From: CAYXZO01 sp964469505
Lineage (GTDB): Bacteria; Fidelibacterota; UBA8477; JABMPR01
NCBI GenBank assembly: GCA_964469505.1
Contig: CAYXZO010000011.1
Coordinates: 1 to 51,952 of the forward strand
DNA: 51,952 bases
Direction of reading: 5' to 3'
Part shown: positions 1 to 7,959 of the stretch, in pieces
Position numbering within the stretch: position 1 is the stretch's first letter
Layout of the letters: every line of letters starts with the position of its first letter
The notes under the pieces: model-generated
Database searches by the model: none
The model's input: the letters and a program-made list of their open reading frames with translations, nothing else
Told to the model about the DNA's origin: nothing
Program-made: the position numbers and the translations under genes

Positions 1-1304
1 AGATGGCTGGTGGGGGGAATGACGCTGTCGTCTTCTACAGCGGTTACCGATTCCAATAACTCCCGTACACGGGAGGCCCGGATGTAGGCATCCACCCGAA
101 GAGGATCGTCCTTGAACTTTTTCTCCCAGCGGCGGAAATGTTCCAGCAAACGGGGGCGCATCACCGGCAATTCATAGGGCAAGGCCCCGTTGATGATGTA
201 GTCGGCCACATGAACGTAGGGCAAAATGTTACGCATCTCCGCGCTGCGCACATAATGCCAGTGGGTCAGGGTTTGCTCGGGATCGTAACCGCGAAACTGG
301 ACATCCCGAACCATCCGGCGCATCAACCGCAGATCGGTCCAGCGGATGAAGCGATTATGGGGGCCTTTCATCTGGAGCAGCGTCTCGATGTAAATGCGGA
401 AGATGCGCTCTCCAGGAATGCCGGCCAGCATATCGCCGTAAAGACCATATAAACTGTCGATGAGAATCAACTGCCCCGGTTCCAGCTTCATTGGCACCTG
501 ATCCAGATGACGCTTGCCGGTTTTGAAATCATATATGGGAGTTTTGATTTCCTGACCTTCCAGAAGCTGGTGGAGATGAGTATTAATCAATTTCAAATCC
601 AACGCCTGGGGGGTCTCGAAATCATAGTCACCGAATTCGTCCTTGGGATGTAACTCCAGGTCAAAAAAGTAGTTGTCTACGTTCAGTTCAATCAGCTTTA
701 AACCTTTGGCCGCTAGATACTCGGCCAGTTTGCGTGTAGTAGTGGTTTTACCCGAAGAAGATGGACCGGCCACCACCACGATGGATAACTCATCGGCCCG
801 TTCTGCAATCAATTCCGCGGCAGCTTGGACATCACTTTCGTAAGCTGCGTCTGATTCCTGGACGATACGGGGAAACTCTCCTTTAGCAATGCGCCGGTTC
901 AGATCCTCCACCCGGTACAAATCATGCTCCACCGTCCAGACCAGAATCTCCCAAATTTTCTGGTAAGGAATGTTGCCTGAGTGGAGTTGGGATTTGGACA
1001 GCTTAGCCTTGCGCCTCTGGCTTTGCTCGTGGCGATAGACGATGTAGGCCTTAGCCACTTTGGCGTGTCCATTCTCAATGAGCACTTTTTCTACAATGTC
1101 CTGGATCTGCTCCACCGAGGGAGGATTATCGGGGGAGAAAAATCGCTCCAGGATTTCAACCACCTGATCCGCCAGATATTCGGCGCGGTGTTTATCACGG
1201 CCACCCACCGCTACGGCCGCCCGGTAGATGGCATTGCTGATACGAGTTTTGGTAAAGGGAACTACCGAGCCATCTCGCTTGATGACCTTTGTTAATTTTC
1301 CCAT
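1..1304 (-). CDS. ATP-cone domain fused to uridine kinase/phosphoribulokinase-type P-loop kinase (partial, 3' end outside window)
   Basis: Reading from an ATG at 1304 (preceded by GGGGGA) the frame is open for 434 codons to the window edge, so the C-terminus is missing. Residues 1 to about 95 (start MGKLTKVIKRDGS, ending near KAYIVYRHEQ) look like an ATP-cone, the nucleotide-sensing module known from NrdR and ribonucleotide reductases. A linker follows, then a kinase domain with Walker A GPSSSGKT at residues 180-187, an acidic VDNYFFD stretch and YDFKTGKR typical of uridine kinase/phosphoribulokinase relatives. It probably phosphorylates a nucleoside or sugar under allosteric control by ATP/dATP, but the substrate cannot be read from sequence. 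It lies 16 bp after the TPM-domain gene and is likely cotranscribed with it and rng. Confidence 0.85.
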   Translation of the reverse strand, partial: MGKLTKVIKRDGSVVPFTKTRISNAIYRAAVAVGGRDKHRAEYLADQVVEILERFFSPDNPPSVEQIQDIVEKVLIENGHAKVAKAYIVYRHEQSQRRKAKLSKSQLHSGNIPYQKIWEILVWTVEHDLYRVEDLNRRIAKGEFPRIVQESDAAYESDVQAAAELIAERADELSIVVVAGPSSSGKTTTTRKLAEYLAAKGLKLIELNVDNYFFDLELHPKDEFGDYDFETPQALDLKLINTHLHQLLEGQEIKTPIYDFKTGKRHLDQVPMKLEPGQLILIDSLYGLYGDMLAGIPGERIFRIYIETLLQMKGPHNRFIRWTDLRLMRRMVRDVQFRGYDPEQTLTHWHYVRSAEMRNILPYVHVADYIINGALPYELPVMRPRLLEHFRRWEKKFKDDPLRVDAYIRASRVRELLESVTAVEDDSVIPPTSH

Positions 1305-1320
1305 TGGATCCCCCTGAGTT

Positions 1321-1773
1321 CTAGGTGGAAAATTGAAACTCGTCGGGTAATTCGTTCACATCATCGGGCCGGTGAGGGAAATAGCGCACCAATACTTCAC
1401 CCAGGCGGCGGATTCCGGCGATTAACCCTTCCACTAGTCCCTTGGTTTTGAAAAGCTTGGCCATTTCCTCCACCACTTCATTCCAGAAACCCTCGGGAAC
1501 TTTTTCGTGAATACCCTGATCCCCGATGACGGCGAACTTGTGTTCTTTCAGATACAGCACAATTAAGGTGGCGTTGCGCTCCCGGGTGCGGTGTAGACCA
1601 GCCTTGGTGAAGATGCGTCGGGCCTTCTTATAAGGCTGCCCGTAGGAGTGCAAACTGAAATTGATTACTATTTCGCCGCTGGTTTGAGCTTCGAATTGTT
1701 TAATGGCATCCTGAATCCGTTCCAGGTCCTTCTCAGTAAAATGTTGGCGTACATACTTTTCCACCCGGTTCAT
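1321..1773 (-). CDS. TPM-domain (TLP18.3/Psb32/MOLO-1, DUF477) protein
   Basis: A 150-aa protein with no signal peptide or membrane segment. From about residue 12 it follows the TPM fold pattern: an amphipathic helix (LERIQDAIKQFEAQTSGEI), a strand IVINF, the RNATLIVLYLKEHKFAVIGDQGI core, then EVVEEMAKLFK. This matches the family found as YgcG-like proteins and the plant thylakoid proteins TLP18.3/Psb32. Some members have acid phosphatase activity; bacterial roles are mostly unknown. The usual bacterial form is exported and membrane-anchored, so this one appears to be the cytoplasmic stand-alone form. It starts 9 bp after the RNase G stop with an AAGGTGG ribosome site, so it belongs to that operon. 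Confidence 0.75.
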   Translation of the reverse strand: MNRVEKYVRQHFTEKDLERIQDAIKQFEAQTSGEIVINFSLHSYGQPYKKARRIFTKAGLHRTRERNATLIVLYLKEHKFAVIGDQGIHEKVPEGFWNEVVEEMAKLFKTKGLVEGLIAGIRRLGEVLVRYFPHRPDDVNELPDEFQFST

Positions 1774-1782
1774 GGCACCACC

Positions 1783-3342
1783 TTAATATTCATCGGTAAT
1801 ATCCTTTTTTTGCTTACGAGAAAAAACCCGGAACTCATCTATGTTCAAACTTTCATCCTCGATCAAGTCGATTTTCATCAGATGTTGCCATTGGAGAGAG
1901 CGAATGAAATTCTTACGGCCGGAAGTGAGGAAATTGGCTAGTTCGGGATGGACCCGCAGCTCAACCCGGAATTCGCGGCGCCGGGCGCGGAAACGTTTGA
2001 ACCATGATTCAATTTTAGTGGCCATGGAAGATTTGGATGGAATACGGCCCCGACCCTTACATACCGGGCAAACTTCCGTGGCGGAAAGCAACAAGCTCAA
2101 CCGCACCCGTTGGCGGGTCATTTCCAGCAGGCCAAAATCGGAAATGGTATTCACCGCCACTTTAGCCCGATCTTTCCGCAGTTCCCGCCGGAGCTCATAA
2201 TAAACCTTCTTCTTATTCTCCGGCTTCATCATATCGATGAAGTCGATAACGATTAATCCCCCCAGGTCCCGCAGGCGCAGCTGACGGGCGATTTCCCGGG
2301 CCGCTTCCAGGTTGATTTTCAAAGCGTTGGCCTCGTGGTCGCGCCGGCCCACGTACCGACCGCTGTTGACGTCAATGGCCACCAGGGCTTCCGTTTGCTC
2401 AATGACAATCTGCGCCCCGCTCTTCAGAGGAACTTTGCGATCCAGACTGCGCTCGATTTCTTTTTCGATATTGAAAGCGGTGAAAAGGGGTAGCCGTTGC
2501 TTGTACAATTCCAGCCGGTCTACCAACTGAGGTGCGGCTCCGCGTAGGTATCCCTGAAGCTGATTGAACAGTTTCTTGGAGTCTACCACCACACTGCTGA
2601 CGTCCTGGGTGAAAAGGTCCCGCACCAGACTAGAGACAGTTTCCATATCTTTGTAAACCAGTGCCGGCGCGCTTTTCTTACGGATAGCTTCCTGCATCCG
2701 TTCATAGCCGTCCAGAAGGTTATTAAGGTCGGCTTCCAGCACTTCCCGATCTTTACCCTCAGCCACTGTGCGGGCGATAAGGCCGAAACCTTTGGGCTGG
2801 ATATCAGCGCACAATCGTCGCAACCGACGGCGCTCATAGTTGTTGTATATCTTACGGGAAACCCCGATGTAGTCAGCATTGGGTACCAGCACCAGGAAGC
2901 GCCCCGGGAGGGAGATATCAGTAGTGACCCGGGCTCCTTTTCCCAAATAGGGCTCTTTAATTACTTGAACCAGTATTTCCTGGCCGGTTTTCAGGTTGGG
3001 GTGTTCGATGGGGTGCCGTTTGCGTTCCCGTCGGGTTCGGCGCCGGGGTGGGGCGCTTTCTTCCTCATCCTCTTCTTCCGCTTCTTCCGCCCCGGCCTGC
3101 TCCAAGGAGGAAAGCCCTTCACTGATTTCGGAAAAGGGTAGGAAGGCATTACTCTCATAGCCGATATCCACGAAAGCGGCTTGCATTCCTTCCAGGACGT
3201 TCTCTACAATACCCTTGTAGATATTGCCCACCATGCGGACGCTGTCGGGTTTTTCCACGTACAGCTCGGCTAATTGGCCATTCTCTTTGATGGCCACCCA
3301 GGTCTCTTTCTGAGTCTGGGTAATGAAAATCTCTTTCTTCAT
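1783..3342 (-). CDS. rng: Ribonuclease G/E family endoribonuclease
   Basis: A 519-aa protein close to the usual RNase G length. An N-terminal S1 RNA-binding fold (about residues 36-150) is interrupted by a charged loop (about residues 84-112, an acidic run then an arginine-rich run). The catalytic part carries the two metal-binding aspartates, in AIDVNSGR (D324) and LIVIDFIDM (D367). The zinc-link CPVC (C425, C428) supports dimerisation. There is no long C-terminal degradosome scaffold, so it resembles RNase G more than RNase E. It should cleave single-stranded 5'-monophosphorylated RNA in rRNA maturation and mRNA decay. The start ATG follows GGTGGAG. It lies 85 bp downstream of the radical SAM/DUF2344 gene, a neighbour of rng in many phyla. 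Confidence 0.95.
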   Translation of the reverse strand: MKKEIFITQTQKETWVAIKENGQLAELYVEKPDSVRMVGNIYKGIVENVLEGMQAAFVDIGYESNAFLPFSEISEGLSSLEQAGAEEAEEEDEEESAPPRRRTRRERKRHPIEHPNLKTGQEILVQVIKEPYLGKGARVTTDISLPGRFLVLVPNADYIGVSRKIYNNYERRRLRRLCADIQPKGFGLIARTVAEGKDREVLEADLNNLLDGYERMQEAIRKKSAPALVYKDMETVSSLVRDLFTQDVSSVVVDSKKLFNQLQGYLRGAAPQLVDRLELYKQRLPLFTAFNIEKEIERSLDRKVPLKSGAQIVIEQTEALVAIDVNSGRYVGRRDHEANALKINLEAAREIARQLRLRDLGGLIVIDFIDMMKPENKKKVYYELRRELRKDRAKVAVNTISDFGLLEMTRQRVRLSLLLSATEVCPVCKGRGRIPSKSSMATKIESWFKRFRARRREFRVELRVHPELANFLTSGRKNFIRSLQWQHLMKIDLIEDESLNIDEFRVFSRKQKKDITDEY

Positions 3343-3427
3343 AGCTCCACCTCGTATCTCAAAAGGGGGCTTTTCAGGGCTATCGTACGTAAGATGCCCC
3401 GCCTTTCAGCCCATTTTACGAGGGGTT

Positions 3428-6052
3428 TTAAAGGGATGTGCTCCCTAATTCAACTGCGGCTACCGGCTCGGTGGGGCTTGGCTGGGGTTCTGCTTCGTAA
3501 GCCGCTACACGATGGACCAAATTGATACGGTCCGGTAGGGTCTTGTCAAGCAGCCCCAGAAATTCTTCCATCTTGATGGTCCGCCGCTGGTCATCCAGCT
3601 TGCTCCAGACTTTCAAACCCTCGGGTAAAATCTCCGCCCGGAGAATATAATCCCGGGCATTGAATTGCTGCCGCCGCCCTTTGCGGGTACGTTCCAAGTG
3701 AACGTATTCTTTTTGAAAAAATTGTCCCAGCAGCGGTCGTAGCGCACCGAGTCGCAGATCCGGTTTGAAACGGATTAGGTGGACCAGAATTTTTATGCTG
3801 GCAGCCGGTTCCAGGATACGCCCAGGGTAGTAAACCAGCCGGTAGGGTTCCAAACCGGCGGGCATTTGCCGCTGTAATCGCGTCAAGGCGTCGGGTAACC
3901 GGTGCGTAAGCTGCAGGTCCAGACATTCCGCTTCGGAGGTATAGCCCAATGGTAAGGCCAGGCCCATGGAAATTTTTGGTCTACGGTTAAACCCCTCAGA
4001 AAACCGTATGGGCAAGCCAGCCCGGTTTACGGCTCGGGTTACGGCTTGCAGTACATCCAGGTGACCCAGAAAACGGGCAGCTCCGGTTTTACGGTACCAA
4101 AGGCGGGCGGTGAAAACCTCTTGGTCCGACTCCGTTTTAATCTTTTCCTGGTCCTTACCCATTTTTATTGTCTTCTTAAACTCTGGCGCCAGGGGGACGT
4201 TCCCCTGATCCACCAGCCTCATAGTCAGTTCCTTAAAGTCACAAACACCACAGGCATGGCACACCTCACGACAGTCGGTGATGGTAGCCTGGGCGTAGGC
4301 TTTGTGTCGCTCTCGTAAAAGGAATTTTTTCAACAGCCCCGTGTCTACGAAATCCCAAGGCAATGGTTCAGTTTCTTCTCTTTCCCGGAGATATTCCTCG
4401 GGAGTCAGCCGTTCGGCCGTTAAAGCCTGGGCCCATAGCTCGGGCCGGAAATGGTCCCGCCAGCTGTCCAGACGGGCACCGGCCTGCCAAGCGCGCCTGA
4501 TCACCGGGGCCAGGCGTCGATCACCCCGCGAGAAAATGCCTTCCCATAAGGCTTGTTCGGGTGCCCGATAGCTCACCTTTATTGGTCCTAACCGGCGAAG
4601 TTGCTGCGCTAAGCGCCGCAAGGGTTCATTCAGTTTGGCAGGCGATAGTTGGGCCTCCCACTGGAAAGGTGTATGAGGTTTGGGGATGAAAGGAGAGAGG
4701 GTGACGTTAAGCTGCATCCGGCCATAGGGACGTGCCAGTTGGCGTACCCGGCGAATCATGTCCACTATCCCCTTGCGATCGGCTTCCTCCTCGGTGGGTA
4801 AGCCGACCATGAAGTAGAACTTCAAAGTCCGCCACCCTTCTTCCAGGGCAATAGCCACGGAACGCCAAAGGTCTTCGTCGGTGATTTGTTTATTGATGAC
4901 CTGACGCAGACGCCAGGTTCCGGCTTCGGGCGCAAAAGTCAGCCCCGATTTCCGTTGCTCCCTTGCCATGCAGGCCAGCTCCCGGTTAAAGCTGTCCAAC
5001 CGGAGGGAAGGTAAGCTCAAGGAAATCCTGTGCTCCTGGAAAGGTTGTTTCAATAACTCGAAGGCCTGAGCCAGCCCCGAATAGTCGGAGGTGGAGAGGG
5101 ACAAAAAAGCTGTTTCGTCATAACCAGTATGTTTAAGTGCTTCCAGAACCTGAGCCGCCACTTCTTCGGGGCGTCGCTCCCGCACCGGGCGATATACCAT
5201 TCCAGCATGGCAGAAACGACATCCCTGGGTACAGCCGCGCATTACCTCCACCGCCAGCCGATCTTGGGCGATGTCCACCAAGGGTTGCAGGGGACGGGAA
5301 GGATAATATTCGGGGCGGAGTAGAGGAATTTTAGCGGCTTTCACCGGCAGGGGAAATTCATCCCATCGCTTACGGTGCTCTTGATACCGTCCCCGATTAT
5401 CGGTGATTATTTCGTATGCCTGGGGTACGTACACTCCGGCGGGAAATTCCGCCAGCTCCCGCAAAGTGCGCTCCCGGGACCAGCCCTTACGCCGCCCATG
5501 GGCCAGAATTCTGATGAATTTGGGCAATAGCTCTTCGGCATCCCCGATTAAGAAGGCATCAAAGAAATCCGCCAGCGGCTCCGGATTATAAGCGTTGGCC
5601 CCGCCGCCGATTACGTACGGATCTTCCGGGCGGCGATCCTTGCTGAGCAAGGGTATCCCGGCCAGGTCCAGCATATTGAGAATGTTGCTGTAATCCAGAT
5701 CGTAGGGCAGCGTAAACCCCACCACATCGAATTCCGCTAGGGGGCGTTTGCTCTCCAGACTGAACAGGGGTACCCGTTGACGCCGGAGCTGGGCTTCCAT
5801 ATCCACCCAGGGCGCGTAGACCCGCTCTGCCGCCAGATCAGGTTCCCGGTTGATTATGTGGTACAGAATCTGAAAACCGGTATAGGACATCCCCAGGTCA
5901 TAGATATCCGGATAGGCCAGAACTATTGAGCCTTTTGTCTTTTGAGGATCTTTGCGGATAGAGTGCAGTTCGCCTCCCAGATAACGGCCCGGCTTTTCTA
6001 CCTGGGGCAAAATATCTTGCAGCAGTAGTTTCTCGAGCTGGGCCGGATTCAT
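3428..6052 (-). CDS. Radical SAM protein (TIGR03960 type) fused to DUF2344/TIGR03936 domain
   Basis: An 874-aa protein. Residues about 1-250 form the N-terminal domain (YDLGMSYTGFQILYHIIN is characteristic). The radical SAM core follows, with the CxxxCxxC cluster motif in MRGCTQGCRFCHAG (C274, C278, C281) that binds a 4Fe-4S cluster and SAM. A second cysteine group, CREVCHACGVC, sits near residue 600. From about residue 645 to the end is the radical-SAM-linked DUF2344 domain (ARFLGHLDVLQAVTRAVNRAG, RFSEGFNRRPKISMG). In many bacteria these are two adjacent genes; here they are one polypeptide. The substrate is unknown. Recurrent linkage to rng suggests an RNA- or translation-related role, but that is inference. 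No strong ribosome site precedes the ATG at 6052. Confidence 0.9.
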   Translation of the reverse strand: MNPAQLEKLLLQDILPQVEKPGRYLGGELHSIRKDPQKTKGSIVLAYPDIYDLGMSYTGFQILYHIINREPDLAAERVYAPWVDMEAQLRRQRVPLFSLESKRPLAEFDVVGFTLPYDLDYSNILNMLDLAGIPLLSKDRRPEDPYVIGGGANAYNPEPLADFFDAFLIGDAEELLPKFIRILAHGRRKGWSRERTLRELAEFPAGVYVPQAYEIITDNRGRYQEHRKRWDEFPLPVKAAKIPLLRPEYYPSRPLQPLVDIAQDRLAVEVMRGCTQGCRFCHAGMVYRPVRERRPEEVAAQVLEALKHTGYDETAFLSLSTSDYSGLAQAFELLKQPFQEHRISLSLPSLRLDSFNRELACMAREQRKSGLTFAPEAGTWRLRQVINKQITDEDLWRSVAIALEEGWRTLKFYFMVGLPTEEEADRKGIVDMIRRVRQLARPYGRMQLNVTLSPFIPKPHTPFQWEAQLSPAKLNEPLRRLAQQLRRLGPIKVSYRAPEQALWEGIFSRGDRRLAPVIRRAWQAGARLDSWRDHFRPELWAQALTAERLTPEEYLREREETEPLPWDFVDTGLLKKFLLRERHKAYAQATITDCREVCHACGVCDFKELTMRLVDQGNVPLAPEFKKTIKMGKDQEKIKTESDQEVFTARLWYRKTGAARFLGHLDVLQAVTRAVNRAGLPIRFSEGFNRRPKISMGLALPLGYTSEAECLDLQLTHRLPDALTRLQRQMPAGLEPYRLVYYPGRILEPAASIKILVHLIRFKPDLRLGALRPLLGQFFQKEYVHLERTRKGRRQQFNARDYILRAEILPEGLKVWSKLDDQRRTIKMEEFLGLLDKTLPDRINLVHRVAAYEAEPQPSPTEPVAAVELGSTSL

Positions 6053-6219
6053 CAGCGGAAGAATGGAACAGAGTTTTCAGCAGATGTTTTAGTTTTAGAT
6101 GCGAGCAATCCCATCGCTGAAGAATATAGGATAAAAACCGTGGGATTTCAGCACGATAAAAGTGATGCGTTTCTGAAACGGATTTGTGCCTACATAGTCC
6201 AAGATAAAGCATCAGATTT

Positions 6220-6241
6220 CTCGTGGCGCTCCTTCCGCGAG
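6220..6241. other. Short hairpin in divergent control region
   Basis: CTCGTGG (6220-6226) pairs with CCGCGAG (6235-6241), seven pairs including one G-T, around an 8-base loop. It is not followed by a clear T-run on either strand, so a terminator is unlikely. It sits 9 bp before the perfect palindrome and may be a leader RNA structure of the hisS unit. Confidence 0.3.
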
Positions 6242-6250
6242 TCGTCCGTT

Positions 6251-6269
6251 TTCTCCTGAGTCAGGAGAA
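6251..6269. promoter_or_regulatory. 19-bp perfect palindrome, candidate operator
   Basis: TTCTCCTGA, a single central G at 6260, then TCAGGAGAA: nine base pairs of exact dyad symmetry. The one-base centre makes an RNA hairpin unlikely and suits a dimeric DNA-binding protein. It lies between divergent genes, about 125 bp upstream of the DUF2007 start. The regulator is unknown. Confidence 0.4.
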
Positions 6270-6395
6270 GGACCCCAGAGGGGAAAACGATTAATTCGAC
6301 CTAAAATGCTAAAAAAACAGGCATTCGTGAGGGTTACGTTTTCAAATCCGCCGTGGTCGCATAAATTACGCCCCGCTTATGGATTGGAGAAAAAA

Positions 6396-6668
6396 ATGGT
6401 AAAGACAGAACCTAATTCGGCAGAAGAATGGGTGGAAGCTGCCCGAGTAGAAGGTGACATTTACGCTGACATGGCGGCCGGAGCGTTGCGAAATGCAGGT
6501 ATTCCCTGCGAGGTCAAAAAGAGTATGCTTTCTTCGGGATTGGGAATACACTCCGTTTCCTTGGCTAATAACCCCGCTACGATTTTGGTACCCCGCTCAT
6601 TTCTGGACAAAGCCCGGGAGATAATTCAACAAATCCTCGGCTCGCAGCAGGAGGGTGCTGCTTCTTGA
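6396..6668 (+). CDS. DUF2007-type putative signal-transducing protein
   Basis: A 90-aa protein starting at ATG 6396, chosen because GGAG lies just upstream and the family pattern begins here. The sequence EEWVEAARVEGDIYADMA, then AGALRNAGIPCEVKKS, then ATILVPRSFLDKAREII, matches the DUF2007 fold (a small ferredoxin-like domain sensing or binding an unknown ligand). Its stop overlaps the TTG start of hisS, so the two are translationally coupled. The function is unknown; the domain is often found near tRNA or nucleotide metabolism genes. An upstream in-frame ATG at 6306 exists but the extra residues look non-family. Confidence 0.7.
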   Translation: MVKTEPNSAEEWVEAARVEGDIYADMAAGALRNAGIPCEVKKSMLSSGLGIHSVSLANNPATILVPRSFLDKAREIIQQILGSQQEGAAS

Positions 6669-7939
6669 AACCAGTGATTTCCCGGGTAAAGGGCACCCAC
6701 GACATCTTACCAGGAGAAAGCGAGCGCTGGCAGGCTTTGGAGGACATGCTCCGCCGTTTGATGCGGTGCTACAATTATCACGAAATACGTACCCCTATTT
6801 TCGAACGTACCGAGCTTTTTGCCCGTAGTGTGGGTGAAACCACCGATATTGTCTCCAAAGAGATGTATACTTTTCAGGATAAGGCCGGAGTTTCCCTCAC
6901 TCTGCGCCCCGAACTAACTGCGGCAGTAGTACGAAGCTATTTGCAGAACGACCTACGACAGCAATCTTCTCTGACTAAACTGTGGTATTTTGGTCCCCTT
7001 TTCCGCCAGGAAAGACCCCAAAAAGGTCGCTTTCGGCAGTTCTGGCAGTTTGGAGTGGAAGCTCTGGGATCACCTTATCCCGAGCAGGAAGTGGAAGTAA
7101 TAGCTCTATTTAGCCACTTGCTTCAAGAATTGGGGCTCGCTCGGGAAGTTACTCTGCGATTAAACAGTGTTGGCGACGGCCCCAGCCGGGATAAATATCG
7201 AGAGGCGTTACGTACGTTTCTTAAGCCCCTTTTACCTCAGCTTTCTGAAACCAGCCGTGTGCGGTTTCAACGCAACCCCCTGCGGATTCTCGACACCAAA
7301 GATCCCGAGGAACGAGCGTTACTAACAGATGCGCCACGGTTAGTGGATTATCTGACACCTGAAGCCAAAGCTCATTTTCACCAGGTTCAGGAGATGTTAC
7401 AAAGCTTGGGTATTGAGTATCAGATCGACCATCATCTCGTGCGGGGGCTGGATTATTACACCCAAACCATCTTCGAATTCACCAGCGACCGACTGGGAGG
7501 CCAGGATGCCATTTGTGGCGGCGGAAGGTATGATAATCTGGTGTCCGAATTGGGTGGTCCCGATACTCCAGCAGTGGGGTGGGCAGCCGGTGTGGAGCGC
7601 CTACTGCTGGTTTTGGGGGAGAATTGGAAGCCCCATCCACCGGCGCTGGACGTTTTTATAATTAGAATTGAAGAGGGCCCCGCGGCCGTACTCGAGCTGG
7701 CGGAGAAATTGCGACAGGAAGGCTTAAAAGTGGAAATAGACACTCTGCGTCGTTCGGTGAAAGCCCAGATGCGGGAAGCCAATCGTAAAGGTGCCCGTTT
7801 TGCCGCCTTCTTCGGGCCCGAGGAGCGCGGGCAAAACAAAGTCCGTTTGAAGAACTTACGGACAGGTAATGAGCAATTGGTGACAGTAGAGCAATTAATG
7901 ACACTGGTTACGTCCGAACAGCTTAACAAGGGAGGATAA
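6665..7939 (+). CDS. hisS: Histidyl-tRNA synthetase
   Basis: A 424-aa class II aminoacyl-tRNA synthetase that charges tRNA-His. Motif 2 is in LWYFGPLFRQERPQKGRFR, the histidine-binding HisA signature in LVRGLDYYTQTIFEF, and motif 3 in AVGWAAGVERLLLVL. The C-terminal anticodon-binding domain (from about residue 325, DVFIIRIEEG) is complete and the length is normal. The start is TTG at 6665, overlapping the preceding stop by four bases (TTGA). The sequence KGTHDILPGE right after the start is the usual HisRS N-terminus, which supports it. Confidence 0.97.
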   Translation: MKPVISRVKGTHDILPGESERWQALEDMLRRLMRCYNYHEIRTPIFERTELFARSVGETTDIVSKEMYTFQDKAGVSLTLRPELTAAVVRSYLQNDLRQQSSLTKLWYFGPLFRQERPQKGRFRQFWQFGVEALGSPYPEQEVEVIALFSHLLQELGLAREVTLRLNSVGDGPSRDKYREALRTFLKPLLPQLSETSRVRFQRNPLRILDTKDPEERALLTDAPRLVDYLTPEAKAHFHQVQEMLQSLGIEYQIDHHLVRGLDYYTQTIFEFTSDRLGGQDAICGGGRYDNLVSELGGPDTPAVGWAAGVERLLLVLGENWKPHPPALDVFIIRIEEGPAAVLELAEKLRQEGLKVEIDTLRRSVKAQMREANRKGARFAAFFGPEERGQNKVRLKNLRTGNEQLVTVEQLMTLVTSEQLNKGG

Positions 7940-7959
7940 GCAAAACGCCGGGTAAAAAA

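Larger units (their letters stand above)
6053..6395. other. Divergent intergenic control region
   Basis: This 343-bp stretch separates the minus-strand radical SAM gene from the plus-strand DUF2007-hisS unit. It must hold promoters for both directions. I see no convincing gene: the reading frame that could extend the DUF2007 protein upstream to 6306 lacks family resemblance. Two inverted-repeat structures near 6220-6269 are listed separately. Confidence 0.6.

Noticed and set aside
6306..6395. Upstream extension of the DUF2007 protein from ATG 6306
   Set aside because: The added residues do not resemble the family and the ATG at 6396 has a better ribosome site.
6053..6664. T-box-like leader upstream of hisS
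   Set aside because: No specifier loop or conserved T-box sequence could be found, and the palindrome has a one-base centre unsuited to an antiterminator.
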